A stretch of DNA of 64,000 nt from Nesterenkonia sp. LB17 (GTDB lineage: Bacteria; Actinomycetota; Actinomycetes; Actinomycetales; Micrococcaceae): positions 1 to 64,000 of the forward strand of contig NZ_JAJOYX010000007.1 of the NCBI RefSeq assembly GCF_022565915.1, in the 5' to 3' direction. Positions 6,057-15,555 of the stretch are shown in pieces. The notes below the pieces were generated by a model. The model did not search any database and had not been told where the DNA came from. It saw only the letters and a program-made list of their open reading frames with translations. Numbering within the stretch: position 1 is the stretch's first letter; the number at the start of each line of letters is the position of its first letter. Made by a program: the position numbers and the translations under genes.

Positions 6057-8084
6057 GTGAAATACCGTCGCAATCTTGCGGTGGCCGCAATTACTGCCGC
6101 CGTCGTGACGACAGCGTTGGTCGGGACAACTCTCCCCGATCTGGTGGCCGATCGCGCCGCCAATGCCGTCGAACAGAATGATAAGAATTCCGCCGACTCA
6201 GTCACTTTGACTGAACTCCCCGCGGTTCCATCCGCCAAAGAGATTTCCACCGCCCGGGACTCGTCCCAGGCCACCGAACAGATGATCGACGAGATCTCTG
6301 ACCGGATCTCCCAGGCCAGCCAACGTGCGCTGGAGCTGGAATCTGCAATGCAGGAAGAACACCAGGCCGCCGTACAGGCACAGGTCGACGCCGATGAGGC
6401 TGCCGCTGCAGCCGATGAAGCGCGCACGGCCGCTGAGGAGACTCAGGCGGCTGCCGTGGAGGCGTACCAGGAACCTGAGACTTCCGTCGCAGAGGTCCTG
6501 CTCACCGAAGAGGACAGCCTGGCCGACGCCGCGACTGACACACGGCTTCAGGAGCAGGCTGAACAAGACGCCATCGCCGCAGAGCAGGAGGCCGCCGAGG
6601 CCGAGAGCCTTGCCGAACAGGCTCGCCAGAACTCCACCAGCGCCGCTGAGGCCAGCGCGAACGCCGAGCGCGCCACCGAGACCACCCGCACCGACGTCGA
6701 ACAGGTCGGGGAGCGGCTCCAGGAGCTCCTCGAGAACCTGATGGAGCTTGAGGGCTGGGAAGGTGACCTGCAGAGCTTCTTCGAGCAGATCCTCGGCAAC
6801 AGTGAGTTCGTCGACGAGAACGGCGAAGTCGATCACGAGCAGCTGAGCTACCGGATCACCGCGCTTCGCGCAGACGCCGAGCAGGCTCGCATCACCGATG
6901 AAGCCGCGGAGGAGGCCGCCGAGGCTGAGGCAGCAGCCGCCGCCGAAGCTGAAGAGGCGGCAGCAGCAGAGGCCGAAGCCGAGGCCACCGTCGCGGAAGA
7001 AGCTGAGGCAGCAGCTGAGGCCGCAGCTGAAGAGTCGGAGGCCGCCGAAACGGCAGCAGCCGCGCAGGCAGCGGCCGAAGCAGCAGCAGCCGAAGAGGCC
7101 GCCGCTGAAGCAGCAGCCGAAGAGGCCGCCGCTGAAGCAGCAGCCGAAGAGGCCGCCGCTGAAGAAGCAGCCGAAGAGGCCGCCGCTGAAGAAGCAGCCG
7201 AAGAGGCAGCAGCAGCTGAAGAAGCCGCCGCCGCGCAGGCAGCGGCCGAAGCAGCAGCAGCCGAAGAGGCCGCCGCTGAAGAGACTTCCTCGGAAGGTGC
7301 GGCCGGGGAAGCCGCACCTTCCGAGGAGCCACGGCCTGCGCCGGCCACTGCGCCTGCACCGGAGCCCACGATCGCGTCGTTCAGCAGTCTCAGCACGAGC
7401 ATGCAGACGCTGATGCGCGAGGGCGCTGAGCTTGAGGCCTCCTTCAGCGGAGGCGCTCAGGACTACTACCGGGCAGTGTTGAGCAACGGAGCACTGACCA
7501 ACGCGGACGGAAATGCCTCGTGGAACAAGATGCGCTGGCACGTGGACTACCTCGCAGCCCAGGTCGAACCAGAACCTGAGCCCGAGCCGGCACCAGAGCC
7601 GGAGCCCACCCGGGCCCCTGCGCCCGTCCCGGAGCGCACGCAGGCCCCCGCGCCTGCCCCGGCACAGAACCCGGCACAGAGCCAGGCGCAGTCCTCGAAC
7701 GTGGTCCCGGCCAGCAGCAACTCCAACGGTGTTGAGATTGCGATCAACTGGGCCGTCGCGCAGGCCAACCGCGGCGACGTCAGCTACGTGCTGGGCGCCA
7801 ACGGTCCGAATGCCTTTGACTGCTCCTCCCTGGTGCAGCAGGCCTTCGGACAGGCCGGAGTCAGCATGAGCCGCACCACGTTCAGCCAGGTCAACGAGGG
7901 ACGGGCAGTCTCCGTGGGTGACATGCGCCGCGGGGACCTGGTGTTCTTCGGCAGCGCCTCTGCACCGGGCCACGTAGGCATCTACCTCGGCAACGGCCAG
8001 ATGGTCGATGCCTCGAACCCCGCTCGTGGACTCCAGGTCCGCTCGGTCTACCAGACACCCTCAGTCGTGCGCCGCATGATCTGA
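6057..8084 (+). CDS. Secreted NlpC/P60 peptidoglycan endopeptidase with Ala/Glu-rich coiled region
   Basis: A 675-residue exported cell-wall hydrolase. Residues 1-36 form a signal peptide (KYRR, hydrophobic core, probable cleavage after ANA). Residues about 40-280 are coiled-coil. About 285-420 is extreme Ala/Glu repeat. About 500-545 is a Pro/Glu linker. The NlpC/P60 catalytic domain fills the last 115 residues. The nucleophile Cys589 lies in DCSSL and His639 in GHVGIYLGNG. The third polar position reads as Asp in VDAS, a common actinobacterial variant. The domain order resembles RipA-type hydrolases that cut D-Glu-meso-DAP bonds at division. The GTG start at 6057 is preceded by GAGGA with 7-nt spacing. 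The gene is monocistronic and ends before a terminator. Confidence 0.9.
   Translation: MKYRRNLAVAAITAAVVTTALVGTTLPDLVADRAANAVEQNDKNSADSVTLTELPAVPSAKEISTARDSSQATEQMIDEISDRISQASQRALELESAMQEEHQAAVQAQVDADEAAAAADEARTAAEETQAAAVEAYQEPETSVAEVLLTEEDSLADAATDTRLQEQAEQDAIAAEQEAAEAESLAEQARQNSTSAAEASANAERATETTRTDVEQVGERLQELLENLMELEGWEGDLQSFFEQILGNSEFVDENGEVDHEQLSYRITALRADAEQARITDEAAEEAAEAEAAAAAEAEEAAAAEAEAEATVAEEAEAAAEAAAEESEAAETAAAAQAAAEAAAAEEAAAEAAAEEAAAEAAAEEAAAEEAAEEAAAEEAAEEAAAAEEAAAAQAAAEAAAAEEAAAEETSSEGAAGEAAPSEEPRPAPATAPAPEPTIASFSSLSTSMQTLMREGAELEASFSGGAQDYYRAVLSNGALTNADGNASWNKMRWHVDYLAAQVEPEPEPEPAPEPEPTRAPAPVPERTQAPAPAPAQNPAQSQAQSSNVVPASSNSNGVEIAINWAVAQANRGDVSYVLGANGPNAFDCSSLVQQAFGQAGVSMSRTTFSQVNEGRAVSVGDMRRGDLVFFGSASAPGHVGIYLGNGQMVDASNPARGLQVRSVYQTPSVVRRMI
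7059..7281 (+). repeat. Internal coding repeats in the Ala/Glu-rich region
   Basis: A 52-nt stretch at 7059-7110 recurs exactly at 7230-7281, offset by 171 nt (57 codons). Between them are several shorter copies of a GCCGAAGAGGCCGCC-like unit. The repeats keep the reading frame, so copy-number change would lengthen or shorten the spacer without inactivating the enzyme. Confidence 0.85.
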
Positions 8085-8169
8085 ACCACCACACGCACAA
8101 CTGAATGACCTCTCACTGGTTCTCCCGCTCGCGGTAGGGCGGCGAGACGGATAGAAGATGAAGATGATG

Positions 8170-8200
8170 AGGGCCCCCGGCGTCGGACACCGGGGGCCCT
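8170..8200. terminator. Bidirectional terminator between NlpC/P60 and USP genes
   Basis: AGGGCCCCCGG at 8170-8180 pairs with CCGGGGGCCCT at 8190-8200 around a 9-nt loop, followed by a T-rich CATTTCTC on the plus strand. It sits between two converging genes. Confidence 0.85.
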
Positions 8201-8232
8201 CATTTCTCTGTGTCTGGGTCAAGCGGGGAGCG

Positions 8233-9408
8233 TCAGTCTCCGAGCATCGGTCCGAACTCAGGGCGGTTCTCCAGCCGCGTGTCCTCGTTGTCCGGGACCA
8301 CCATCAACGGGCCCTCCGCGTGGTGCAGCACGCCCTGGGAAGTAGATCCCAGCAGCATCCCCGCGAAACCACCACGGCCGCGTGTGCCGATGACGGTGAG
8401 CTGCGCGCCACGAGTCTCCTGGACCAGGACATCCACGGCGGTGCCGTCGATCACCTCGGCCTCGATCTGCAGGTCCGGGTAGTGGCTGTGCAGCCAGAGT
8501 CGACCCGCTTCGAGCTTCTCGCGCAGCTCCTGCAGCGCCGCGTCGTTGTCGATGCTGGTCGGGATCCAGACCAGCGTCGCGCCCACCGGCGGCAACGCGC
8601 ACACGATGCGCAGGCTGGTTCCCCGTTCGCTGGCCTCACGGGCGGCCACCAGCGCGGCGACGCGACCGAAGTCCGATCCGTCCACGCCTGCCGACACCGG
8701 ACGCGAGTCCTTGGGTCGGATCGGGTGCGCACCCTCGGCGATCACCGAGGCGGGCGCGGCGCTGCCCGGCGGAGTCGCATGAGTCGTCGTCGCACCCTGT
8801 GCCGGCCCACCCACGAGCGGGATGGCTCCGGTGGCGGTGGTCACGGCATTGGACTCCTTGGAGGAGAACTTCAGCGGCACCAGGACGGTCGGACACTTGG
8901 CGTGGGCCGGAAGCGCAGATGAAACAGAGCCGAGCAGCCGCCCGAGGAACCCTCCCCGGCCGCGGCTGCCGACCACCAGGACCACGGCGTCGTGGGAGTA
9001 GTCCAGCAGCACCCCGGCCGGGTCCCCGGACTCGACCTCGTAACGGACCTCCCCGGGGTAGTCACGCAGGAATTCCGCGGCTTGCTCGATGACCTTCTCT
9101 GAGCCTTGACGCAGCGCCGAGTCATCCATCAGCGCGTAGCCGCCGTCCATCGAGGAGGCGGCGAAGGCCGGGATCGAATACGCGGTGACCACGGTCAGCA
9201 GCAGCTCGCGGCGATGAGCCTCGGCCGCGGCCCAGTGCGCGGCGCGAAGCGACTGCTCCGAGCCGTCCACACCGACGACGACGCCGCGGGCTCTGCCCCG
9301 TGCCGAACGGGCCGGGCGCGGTGTCTCTTCTGCCGCGGGCGGGTGGGACGCGCGACCGCTGCGCAGGGAGGCACTGTCTGGGGGTTCACGGTGCGGTGCG
9401 GGGTTCAT
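8233..9408 (-). CDS. Tandem-domain universal stress protein
   Basis: A 391-residue cytosolic protein with two UspA domains, at about residues 40-195 and 235-385. Each has the ATP-binding signature: GSRGRGGFLGRLLGS in the first, GTRGRGGFAGMLLGS in the second. The domains also begin with GVDGS motifs. Tandem USPs of this type are typical of actinobacteria and are often induced by hypoxia or stationary phase. A start at 9408 is supported by AGGAG with 6-nt spacing. It is preceded by an unstructured Pro/Arg-rich tail of about 35 residues. The DosS-like kinase at 478-2172 is a possible upstream sensor, but nothing in the sequence links them directly. Confidence 0.92.
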   Translation of the reverse strand: MNPAPHREPPDSASLRSGRASHPPAAEETPRPARSARGRARGVVVGVDGSEQSLRAAHWAAAEAHRRELLLTVVTAYSIPAFAASSMDGGYALMDDSALRQGSEKVIEQAAEFLRDYPGEVRYEVESGDPAGVLLDYSHDAVVLVVGSRGRGGFLGRLLGSVSSALPAHAKCPTVLVPLKFSSKESNAVTTATGAIPLVGGPAQGATTTHATPPGSAAPASVIAEGAHPIRPKDSRPVSAGVDGSDFGRVAALVAAREASERGTSLRIVCALPPVGATLVWIPTSIDNDAALQELREKLEAGRLWLHSHYPDLQIEAEVIDGTAVDVLVQETRGAQLTVIGTRGRGGFAGMLLGSTSQGVLHHAEGPLMVVPDNEDTRLENRPEFGPMLGD

Positions 9409-9549
9409 GATGAGCTCCTGGAGGCCGTGGCGGTCAGCTTGGGCCCATGATATCGCTCCATGTCGACTGGAGACATCCGCGGGTGGCCGCGTCGTCCGGA
9501 CGCCGCTGATCCGAGGGTTCGGCGGGCGGGGCGCACGGACTCGGCGCGC

Positions 9550-10584
9550 TCAGCCGGAAGAGGCGACCGTCTGCAACAGTCGTGCGGGGTAGTTCGTGGT
9601 GATCTCCTGAACCCCGAGATCGATGAGCAGCGCTGCGTCCTGCGGAGCATCGACCGTCCACACGCGAAGCCGAGAGCCCTGTGCCACCCAGGCCTTGACC
9701 TCGGCCCGGTGGTCTTTGACGTAGGCGAGTCCGGGGCCAGCGATTCCGGCCCGTCCGTTCCAGACCAGCGCCTCGGAGTCGCGAAGGGTTCCGCGCATCA
9801 AGGCGGCCATCACGGGCCGGACCGCCATCGCCAGCGGCACCTTCTCCAGCCGCTTCTGCACCTGCGCCTCGGTGACCGAGCTGAGCAGGGCGCAGAGCTT
9901 GTCAGGGGCCACCATATCCGCCAGGTAGAGCAGGGATCCGGGGTAGAAGCTCATGAAGGACACGGTCACTGCATGTTGGCCGAACTCACCGGCGGGAATC
10001 GCCGAGGTCTCTGGGTCCCATCCGAAGCGCAGCAAGGTGCGCAGCACCTTGGTCTCCAGCCGATCCCCATATGGCGAGGGGTGCTTCAGCTCCACGGCGA
10101 GGTCGAGATCGCGACCGGCGTCGATCATCAGCTCCAGGACGTCGGCGAGGGTCATCAGCTGCTGATGCTGGGTGCCGTAGTCGCCGGGAAGCTTCGGCGT
10201 CTTCCAACTGGTGACGTCGAGGCTGCGCATGTGGGCCAGACTGAGCTCCGCCACCGAGCCGGTGCCGTTGCTGGTGCGGTCAACCGTGGCGTCGTGGAAG
10301 CAGACCGGCTCACCGTCAGCGGTCAGGTGCAGATCGATCTCCAGGCCGTCTGCACCCTCCTGGATCGCCCGGCGGTAGGCCGCACGGGTGTGCTCGGGAA
10401 ACAGTCCTGAAGCCCCCCGGTGCGCGAAGACCCTTGCCCGCCGACCGCGGGAGTCCGTTGGTGCACCGAGATCCAGCGGATCCTCCGGAGAATGATCGTG
10501 CAGCAGCGCGGTGTCCAGGCTGACCGGTGGAGCCGGCCGAAGCGCGCCGCCGGACTCCTGGTTCTGGGCGAGTTCCAATGTCAC
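9550..10584 (-). CDS. Glycerophosphodiester phosphodiesterase family protein
   Basis: A 344-residue TIM-barrel enzyme. The signature HRGASGLFPEHT lies at about residues 54-65 and EIDLHLTADG at about 83-92, with the second catalytic His in CFHDATVDRTS just after. The family hydrolyses glycerophosphodiesters to glycerol-3-phosphate and an alcohol. There is no signal peptide, so it probably acts in the cytosol on phospholipid breakdown products. The GTG at 10584 lacks a good ribosome site, and the N-terminal 45 residues are not conserved, so the start is uncertain. It is transcribed with, or after, the EcsC-like gene. Confidence 0.88.
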   Translation of the reverse strand: MTLELAQNQESGGALRPAPPVSLDTALLHDHSPEDPLDLGAPTDSRGRRARVFAHRGASGLFPEHTRAAYRRAIQEGADGLEIDLHLTADGEPVCFHDATVDRTSNGTGSVAELSLAHMRSLDVTSWKTPKLPGDYGTQHQQLMTLADVLELMIDAGRDLDLAVELKHPSPYGDRLETKVLRTLLRFGWDPETSAIPAGEFGQHAVTVSFMSFYPGSLLYLADMVAPDKLCALLSSVTEAQVQKRLEKVPLAMAVRPVMAALMRGTLRDSEALVWNGRAGIAGPGLAYVKDHRAEVKAWVAQGSRLRVWTVDAPQDAALLIDLGVQEITTNYPARLLQTVASSG

Positions 10585-10693
10585 AGTTCCAGACTGGGCC
10601 TAGAGGGACAACGGGGCGCGTCGATCGGGTGGCACATTCGGGAAAGCTTCAGTGAACATGGAGTGAATGACCTCGCGGTGTGGGGGTGGGTGT

Positions 10694-11650
10694 TCAGCGC
10701 CGGGGCGCGTCTGCCATGGGGCGGGTGGTTTCGAGCGCGTCGGCGGAGGATCTGTCGCCGCGGCGCTTCTGGGATCCACGCGCAGCGAGGATCTCGCGCT
10801 TGCGTCCGCGGCGCTCCTTGCGCTCGGCGCGCAGCCGCTCGCGCTCCAGCGCTCGCTTCATGTCCGCCACCAGGGCCGCAGGCGTCTGCTCGGGCAGCTC
10901 ACCGAAGGTCTTGTGGGCAGACTTCACGATCTGACTGGCCAGTCGATGGTTCGCGGCGCCTCCGACGACCATCCCGATGCCGAAGGGAATAGCGCGGCCG
11001 ATCATCGTCGTGCCCGAGCGGATGAAGAATCGGCGCATGAACTGCCGCTTGATCTGGTTGACCACCAGTCCGGACACCCCGGAGGAGTTGGCGGAGCTGT
11101 TCATCGGGACCAGGGAGGAGAACGGGCCGGCACCCTTGCCGCCCGCCTGCTGGGAGAGCTCCCCCAAGAGCTGGCGGCCCTGATCGCCGAGCATCACACC
11201 CATCACCAGCAGCTTCGCCCGTTCGGGGTCTGCGGTGCTGATTCCTGAGAGTTCAGCGATCGACTGCGCGTAGAGCGCGCAGGCCTCGAGGAAGCTTCCC
11301 GTGGCCGCCGCGGAGAGTCCGAGTGAGGTCACGGTGCCCACTGCAGGCACTGCCGCGGTAGCGCCGATCAGGGCGCCTCCGCCGGTCATTCCGCGGGTGA
11401 AGTCCTTGTCCAGCTGGGCGGCCAGCTGGTGATTGGAGAAGCTGGGGTGCGCCTTGCGCAGCCTGCGCAGATTGGCCAGCACCAGCGGCCGCTGCACGGT
11501 GACCGCCCGGGTCAGCCAGGTCTCCGCACGCGGGGTCAGCTTGCCGGAATCGTCAAAGGCGTGACCCTTGACCATGGATACCGTCTGCTGGGCGAAGAAG
11601 CCGGAAGCTGCAGCACCCATGAGTTTCCCGTTCCCCGAAGACTTCTTCAT
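10694..11650 (-). CDS. EcsC-like family protein
   Basis: A 318-residue protein with a Gly/Ala-rich amphipathic centre (GGGALIGATAAVPAVGT, about residues 110-130) and repeated hydrophobic helices. It ends in a very basic tail (ERERLRAERKERRGRKRE). This arrangement matches the EcsC-related proteins annotated in many actinobacteria, whose role is unknown. The ATG at 11650 lies exactly 6 nt after TAGACT, which supports this start and a leaderless mRNA. The downstream neighbour on the same strand is the phosphodiesterase, 109 bp away. Confidence 0.65.
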   Translation of the reverse strand: MKKSSGNGKLMGAAASGFFAQQTVSMVKGHAFDDSGKLTPRAETWLTRAVTVQRPLVLANLRRLRKAHPSFSNHQLAAQLDKDFTRGMTGGGALIGATAAVPAVGTVTSLGLSAAATGSFLEACALYAQSIAELSGISTADPERAKLLVMGVMLGDQGRQLLGELSQQAGGKGAGPFSSLVPMNSSANSSGVSGLVVNQIKRQFMRRFFIRSGTTMIGRAIPFGIGMVVGGAANHRLASQIVKSAHKTFGELPEQTPAALVADMKRALERERLRAERKERRGRKREILAARGSQKRRGDRSSADALETTRPMADAPRR

Positions 11651-11692
11651 GGCCTCAGTCTAGGGCGTGACCCCGACCAGATGGGAAGCCAT

Positions 11693-13033
11693 TCAGCTCC
11701 CGGCGATGTCCAGCCAGACGAGTCGTCCGACCGGCGAGTCAGGGTCGGCAGGGTCCACCAGGTTGAAGCCGAACTCGCCCTCCGCGGGCCAGAAGACGCC
11801 GGAGCTGTCGACGTCGAGGGCGGCAGCGGGGAGCACGTACGAGGATCGCACGGCATCGCCGCCGGTCAGTCCGTGGGTCGCCTGAGGATCTGCGGCAGCG
11901 TCGCGGCGCTGCGGCAGCGGCTCGTCGGTGATCGCCTCGGGGCCCGGGTCCTGGATGGTGGCGTCGTTCAACAGCGAGGCGAGCTCTGGGACCTGGCGGT
12001 TGGGCCAGGTCTGAAGCTCCTGCGCGTCGGCAAGGCTGCCCGCGACCACGAATGGCGTGCCGGACTCGAGGCCACCATAGGCGCCCTCGTCGTCATAGAG
12101 GTACCAGGATGCTCCGGAGACGAACTCCGCGACCATCCGGCGCTGGTCCTCACTGCGAGCGACGTCGGGCGTCGTGGGCCCGGGAGGGCTGTTGAGATCG
12201 GTGGCCACGACGTGCACGTGATCCGCCTCGCCTGGAACCTCGACCGGAATGTCCCACAGGCTGGTGCTGGGCAGAGGCAGCACCGACTTCTCAAGATCGG
12301 AGAACTCGTCCGCGGGCATGGAATTCTCCGGCATGTCCTGCCAGAGGAACTCCTGGAAGGTGCGGACCTCATCCTCAGCGATGGGGTAGGTGGAGAAGAC
12401 CGCCATGCCGCGCTCCCCCGCGTACCGTCCGTAGCCCAGCGCGTCGGCGGGGCCACCGATCCGTCCGTCACCGTCCAGGTCCGCACCCGAGTCGATGCCC
12501 GAGTTGGTCGGCGCCGTATATACATGGGAGTACTTGATGCCGGTCTGGCCGTTCTGGCCGCGGGAGAGGTACTCGTCATTGACCGTCGTGGCGATCTGCT
12601 GGTGCTCGTCGTAGCTGAGCCCGGTCAGCACCAACACGTCGGGGGCATTGACCTGCACGGTCTCGGCCAGGACCCGGGCCTGCGGATGCATCCCGCCGTG
12701 GAGCTCTTCAAGGACCTCCGCGGAGGAGGCCCCGCGGATCTGCGCGTGAAGGGTAGCCACCCGGATGTCCCCGGCGGCCTTCTCCACGGTCGTGGTCAAC
12801 TCCTGGGACTCAGGCGTCACGAGGGGCTGCCCCGGGGTGGGGTAGTAGGAAGCGGTGGTCGGGCCGTCGGCGGCGCCGCTCCCGGTCTCGCTGCTGATGC
12901 TGTCGCTGCTGGTGGTCGTGGCGTGCGCACCGGAAGATCCAGCCACTAGCAGACCGGCCACGAGGCAGCTGGAGAAACCGCTGCGCATGAATCCTCTGGC
13001 CCGCAGCTCAGATCGTTGCTGGCCATTGGGCAT
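11693..13033 (-). CDS. Secreted endonuclease/exonuclease/phosphatase-fold protein
   Basis: A 446-residue exported protein. A signal peptide covers about residues 1-38 (hydrophobic CLVAGLLVAGSS, cleavage near AHA). The mature part begins with a Thr/Ser-rich segment. An EEP-like domain follows with RVATLHAQ, NAPDVLVLTGL, an EF-like DLDGDGRIGG at about residue 200, and MAVFSTYPI. This is the actinobacterial secreted EEP type. The substrate could be a nucleic acid or a phosphoester. The usual final catalytic SDH-type motif is not obvious. The start at 13033 is 7 nt after TACGGT. A second ATG at 12988 would give a shorter signal peptide. Confidence 0.78.
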   Translation of the reverse strand: MPNGQQRSELRARGFMRSGFSSCLVAGLLVAGSSGAHATTTSSDSISSETGSGAADGPTTASYYPTPGQPLVTPESQELTTTVEKAAGDIRVATLHAQIRGASSAEVLEELHGGMHPQARVLAETVQVNAPDVLVLTGLSYDEHQQIATTVNDEYLSRGQNGQTGIKYSHVYTAPTNSGIDSGADLDGDGRIGGPADALGYGRYAGERGMAVFSTYPIAEDEVRTFQEFLWQDMPENSMPADEFSDLEKSVLPLPSTSLWDIPVEVPGEADHVHVVATDLNSPPGPTTPDVARSEDQRRMVAEFVSGASWYLYDDEGAYGGLESGTPFVVAGSLADAQELQTWPNRQVPELASLLNDATIQDPGPEAITDEPLPQRRDAAADPQATHGLTGGDAVRSSYVLPAAALDVDSSGVFWPAEGEFGFNLVDPADPDSPVGRLVWLDIAGS

Positions 13034-13426
13034 GGGTTACACCGTAATGCGGCACTCTGGCCGTGCCAAGCCCAGAACGCAACTTGTGGAAACAGTTACC
13101 AAGGCGTAACAGTGGAAATGAGGAGCGATCGACCTCCGCCGCCGGGCCGGGCCGTGATGAAACTCTCCCCCGGTCGCCAGCAGTTGCATTATAAGACCAA
13201 CGGGTGTGTAAATAGAAGATATACGCTTCAAATTCGAGAGTGCACGACACTTCTGACGACGACGCAGAGTTCTGCCGACAGTCGCGTTGGCGCAGGGAAC
13301 CAACCCCGCCGCAGCGACCGGAGAGCCGACGTCGTCTTTTTCTGTGTCTGGAACGAATTGATCGCTGCGCACTGAATCGTCTTGCACATGACTAGAGAAC
13401 ACTCTCACTTCACCGAGGAGGACCAC
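13034..13426. promoter_or_regulatory. Divergent control region between EEP-fold gene and BCCT transporter
   Basis: A 393-bp region without a gene. It contains GTTAC-N6-GTAAC at 13095-13110, centred about 70 bp upstream of the minus-strand gene. A TTGCAT hexamer at 13184-13189, followed about 18 nt later by GTAAAT, is a candidate promoter for the transporter. In corynebacteria MtrA activates the BCCT gene betP. The inverted repeat might relate to that, but this is inference. Confidence 0.4.
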
Positions 13427-15529
13427 ATGGCTTCGCAACCCGAAGCTCGACTACGGGACTGGTCGCCGGCTGACGCCTGGCGCGGCCTGAACAAGCCCGT
13501 ATTCATCCCTGCCGTGCTCATCATCGTCGCTGGCCTGATCTTCGCAACCATCTGGGGCGAAGCCAATGGCGCTGAAGCTTTCGAGACGCTGAACGCCACC
13601 ATCGTGAACACCATCGGCTGGTGGTATGTCCTGGTCGCCACCGGTTTCGTGGTCTTCGCCCTCTGGGCCGGAGCCTCCAAGGTAGGCAACATCCGTCTGG
13701 GTCGCGACGACGAGAAGCCTGAGTTCTCGCTCGGCTCCTGGTTCACCATGCTCTTCGCCGCAGGCATGGGCATCGGACTCGTCTTCTGGGGCGTGGCCGA
13801 GCCGCTGTGGCACTTCATCGCTCCGCCAGACGTCACGGGAGCCGTCGGCATGGACGCCAGCGACGAGATGGTCGCGGCGGGCGAGTCAGCCGCCATAGGC
13901 GCCGCGATGGGCCAGTCCGTCTTCCACTGGGGCCTGCATGCATGGGCCATCTACGTGGTCATCGGACTCGGCATGGCCTATATGACCTTCCGCCGCGGAC
14001 GCCCACTCTCGGTGCGGTGGCTGCTGGAGCCGATCTTCGGCCGCAAGCTCATCGAGTCCTGGGTAGGGCACGTGATCGATGTGGTCGCGATCGTCGGCAC
14101 CGTCTTCGGCATCGTGACCTCACTGGGGATCGGGACTCAGCAGATCGCGGCCGGCCTCGGCTTCATGGGATGGATCGAGGATCCGGCGAACACCGTTCTG
14201 TTGACCATGATCGTCGTGGTCATCATGGCGATCGCCACCTTCTCGGTGATCACCGGCGTGAACAAGGGTCTGAAGTGGCTCTCAAACTTCAATATGGTCC
14301 TCGCCGCGCTGCTGGCGCTGTTCGTCCTGATCGCGGGTCCGACTCTGTTCCTGCTGCAGTCTCTTGTAGGCAACCTCGGCGAGTACCTGATGGCCTTCCC
14401 GCAGCTGTTGTTCGAGACCGGGGCCAGCTACGCCGGCGGTGAAGATGGCGGCTGGTCCGCCGACTGGACCATCTACTACTGGGGCTGGTGGATGAGCTGG
14501 GCGCCCTTCGTCGGCATGTTCATCGCGCGGATCTCCCGCGGACGCACCATCCGTCAGTTCGTCATGGGCGTGCTCCTCGCGCCGACCCTGGTCGGACTGA
14601 TCTGGTTCACCATCTTCGGCTCCTCCGGCATCTGGTACCAGGTGACCGAGGGTGTCATGGTGGGCGAAGACGGCAGCATCGACACCGTCGGTGCAACCTT
14701 CACCCTGCTCGAGCAGCTGCCCCTGGCGTCGATCACAGCGGTGGTGGCCATTCTGGTGATCGCGATCTTCTTCGTCACCTCCGGAGACTCCGGCTCACTG
14801 GTCACCGATGTGCTCTCCTATGGCGGACGCACCGAGACACCGAAGCTGACCCGCGTGTTCTGGACTGTGTTCATCGCGATCACCGCCATCGTGCTGCTGG
14901 CAGCCGGAGGCGGAGAGGCCGCAGATGCCTCCCTGCGCGTGCTGCAGGTCGCTGCGATCAGCGCGGCGGCTCCGATGTCCATCGTGATGGTTCTGGCCGT
15001 GATCGCTCAGGTCCGGATGTTCAACTACGAGACGAAGACGATGCCTCGATACGTCCGCATCCGGCCCACGGCCAGCAAATCGGCGCTGGTCGACACCGCG
15101 CGCAATGCTCCGGGCGGCGGGGACTCGGCTCCAGGCGTGCACCGGAACGTGCGTTCGATCCTCACCGGTCAGCGCGCTGCGCTGAAGGGCTTCCTCGGAG
15201 GCACCTCAGCAACTCTGGCCGGACTGGACAAGCCCACCTCCAAGGAATCAAGCATCTCCACGCCGTTCGACTCCGACGACATGGTGTTCGCGATCCAGGA
15301 CGTCCCGCCCCACTCCACCGTGGTCAACCCGCAGACGGGCACCATCGGCTGGGACGAGGACGTCGCGTTCAACGATCCGATCGCCGATCAGGTGTTCGCG
15401 ACTCCGGAGTTCGCGGATTCCGCCACCGGTCAGCAGTGGGAGTCCGAGCAGATCTACGACGAGGCCGTCGGAAACAGCGAAGTCGAGTCAGATCCTGACA
15501 CGCCCACGGGTGATGACACGCAGCGCTGA
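13427..15529 (+). CDS. BCCT family osmolyte (betaine/carnitine/choline) transporter
   Basis: A 700-residue, 12-TM secondary transporter. Family hallmarks include GMGIGLVFWGVAEPLWHF (about residues 108-125), FHWGLHAWAIY, and the conserved segment WGWWMSWAPFVGMFIARISRGRT (cut here into parts when compared). The hydrophilic C-terminal extension from about residue 540 is long (160 residues), as in osmosensing BetP-like members. Expected function is Na+- or H+-coupled uptake of glycine betaine or a related solute under osmotic stress. The ATG at 13427 has GAGGAGG eight nt upstream. Earlier ATGs at 13382 and 13388 lack one. Single gene with its own terminator. Confidence 0.93.
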   Translation: MASQPEARLRDWSPADAWRGLNKPVFIPAVLIIVAGLIFATIWGEANGAEAFETLNATIVNTIGWWYVLVATGFVVFALWAGASKVGNIRLGRDDEKPEFSLGSWFTMLFAAGMGIGLVFWGVAEPLWHFIAPPDVTGAVGMDASDEMVAAGESAAIGAAMGQSVFHWGLHAWAIYVVIGLGMAYMTFRRGRPLSVRWLLEPIFGRKLIESWVGHVIDVVAIVGTVFGIVTSLGIGTQQIAAGLGFMGWIEDPANTVLLTMIVVVIMAIATFSVITGVNKGLKWLSNFNMVLAALLALFVLIAGPTLFLLQSLVGNLGEYLMAFPQLLFETGASYAGGEDGGWSADWTIYYWGWWMSWAPFVGMFIARISRGRTIRQFVMGVLLAPTLVGLIWFTIFGSSGIWYQVTEGVMVGEDGSIDTVGATFTLLEQLPLASITAVVAILVIAIFFVTSGDSGSLVTDVLSYGGRTETPKLTRVFWTVFIAITAIVLLAAGGGEAADASLRVLQVAAISAAAPMSIVMVLAVIAQVRMFNYETKTMPRYVRIRPTASKSALVDTARNAPGGGDSAPGVHRNVRSILTGQRAALKGFLGGTSATLAGLDKPTSKESSISTPFDSDDMVFAIQDVPPHSTVVNPQTGTIGWDEDVAFNDPIADQVFATPEFADSATGQQWESEQIYDEAVGNSEVESDPDTPTGDDTQR

Positions 15530-15555
15530 TGCACTGCGCGATCTGATCACGTGAA

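Noticed and set aside
7059-7281. CRISPR-like repeated sequence
   Set aside because: Repeats are in-frame Ala/Glu codons with no unique spacers; no cas genes in the window.
6198-7973. A 591-codon minus-strand open frame opposite the NlpC/P60 gene
   Set aside because: It is produced by the Ala/Glu codon repeats on the other strand; composition is Gly/Cys/Leu low-complexity with no domain or start signal.
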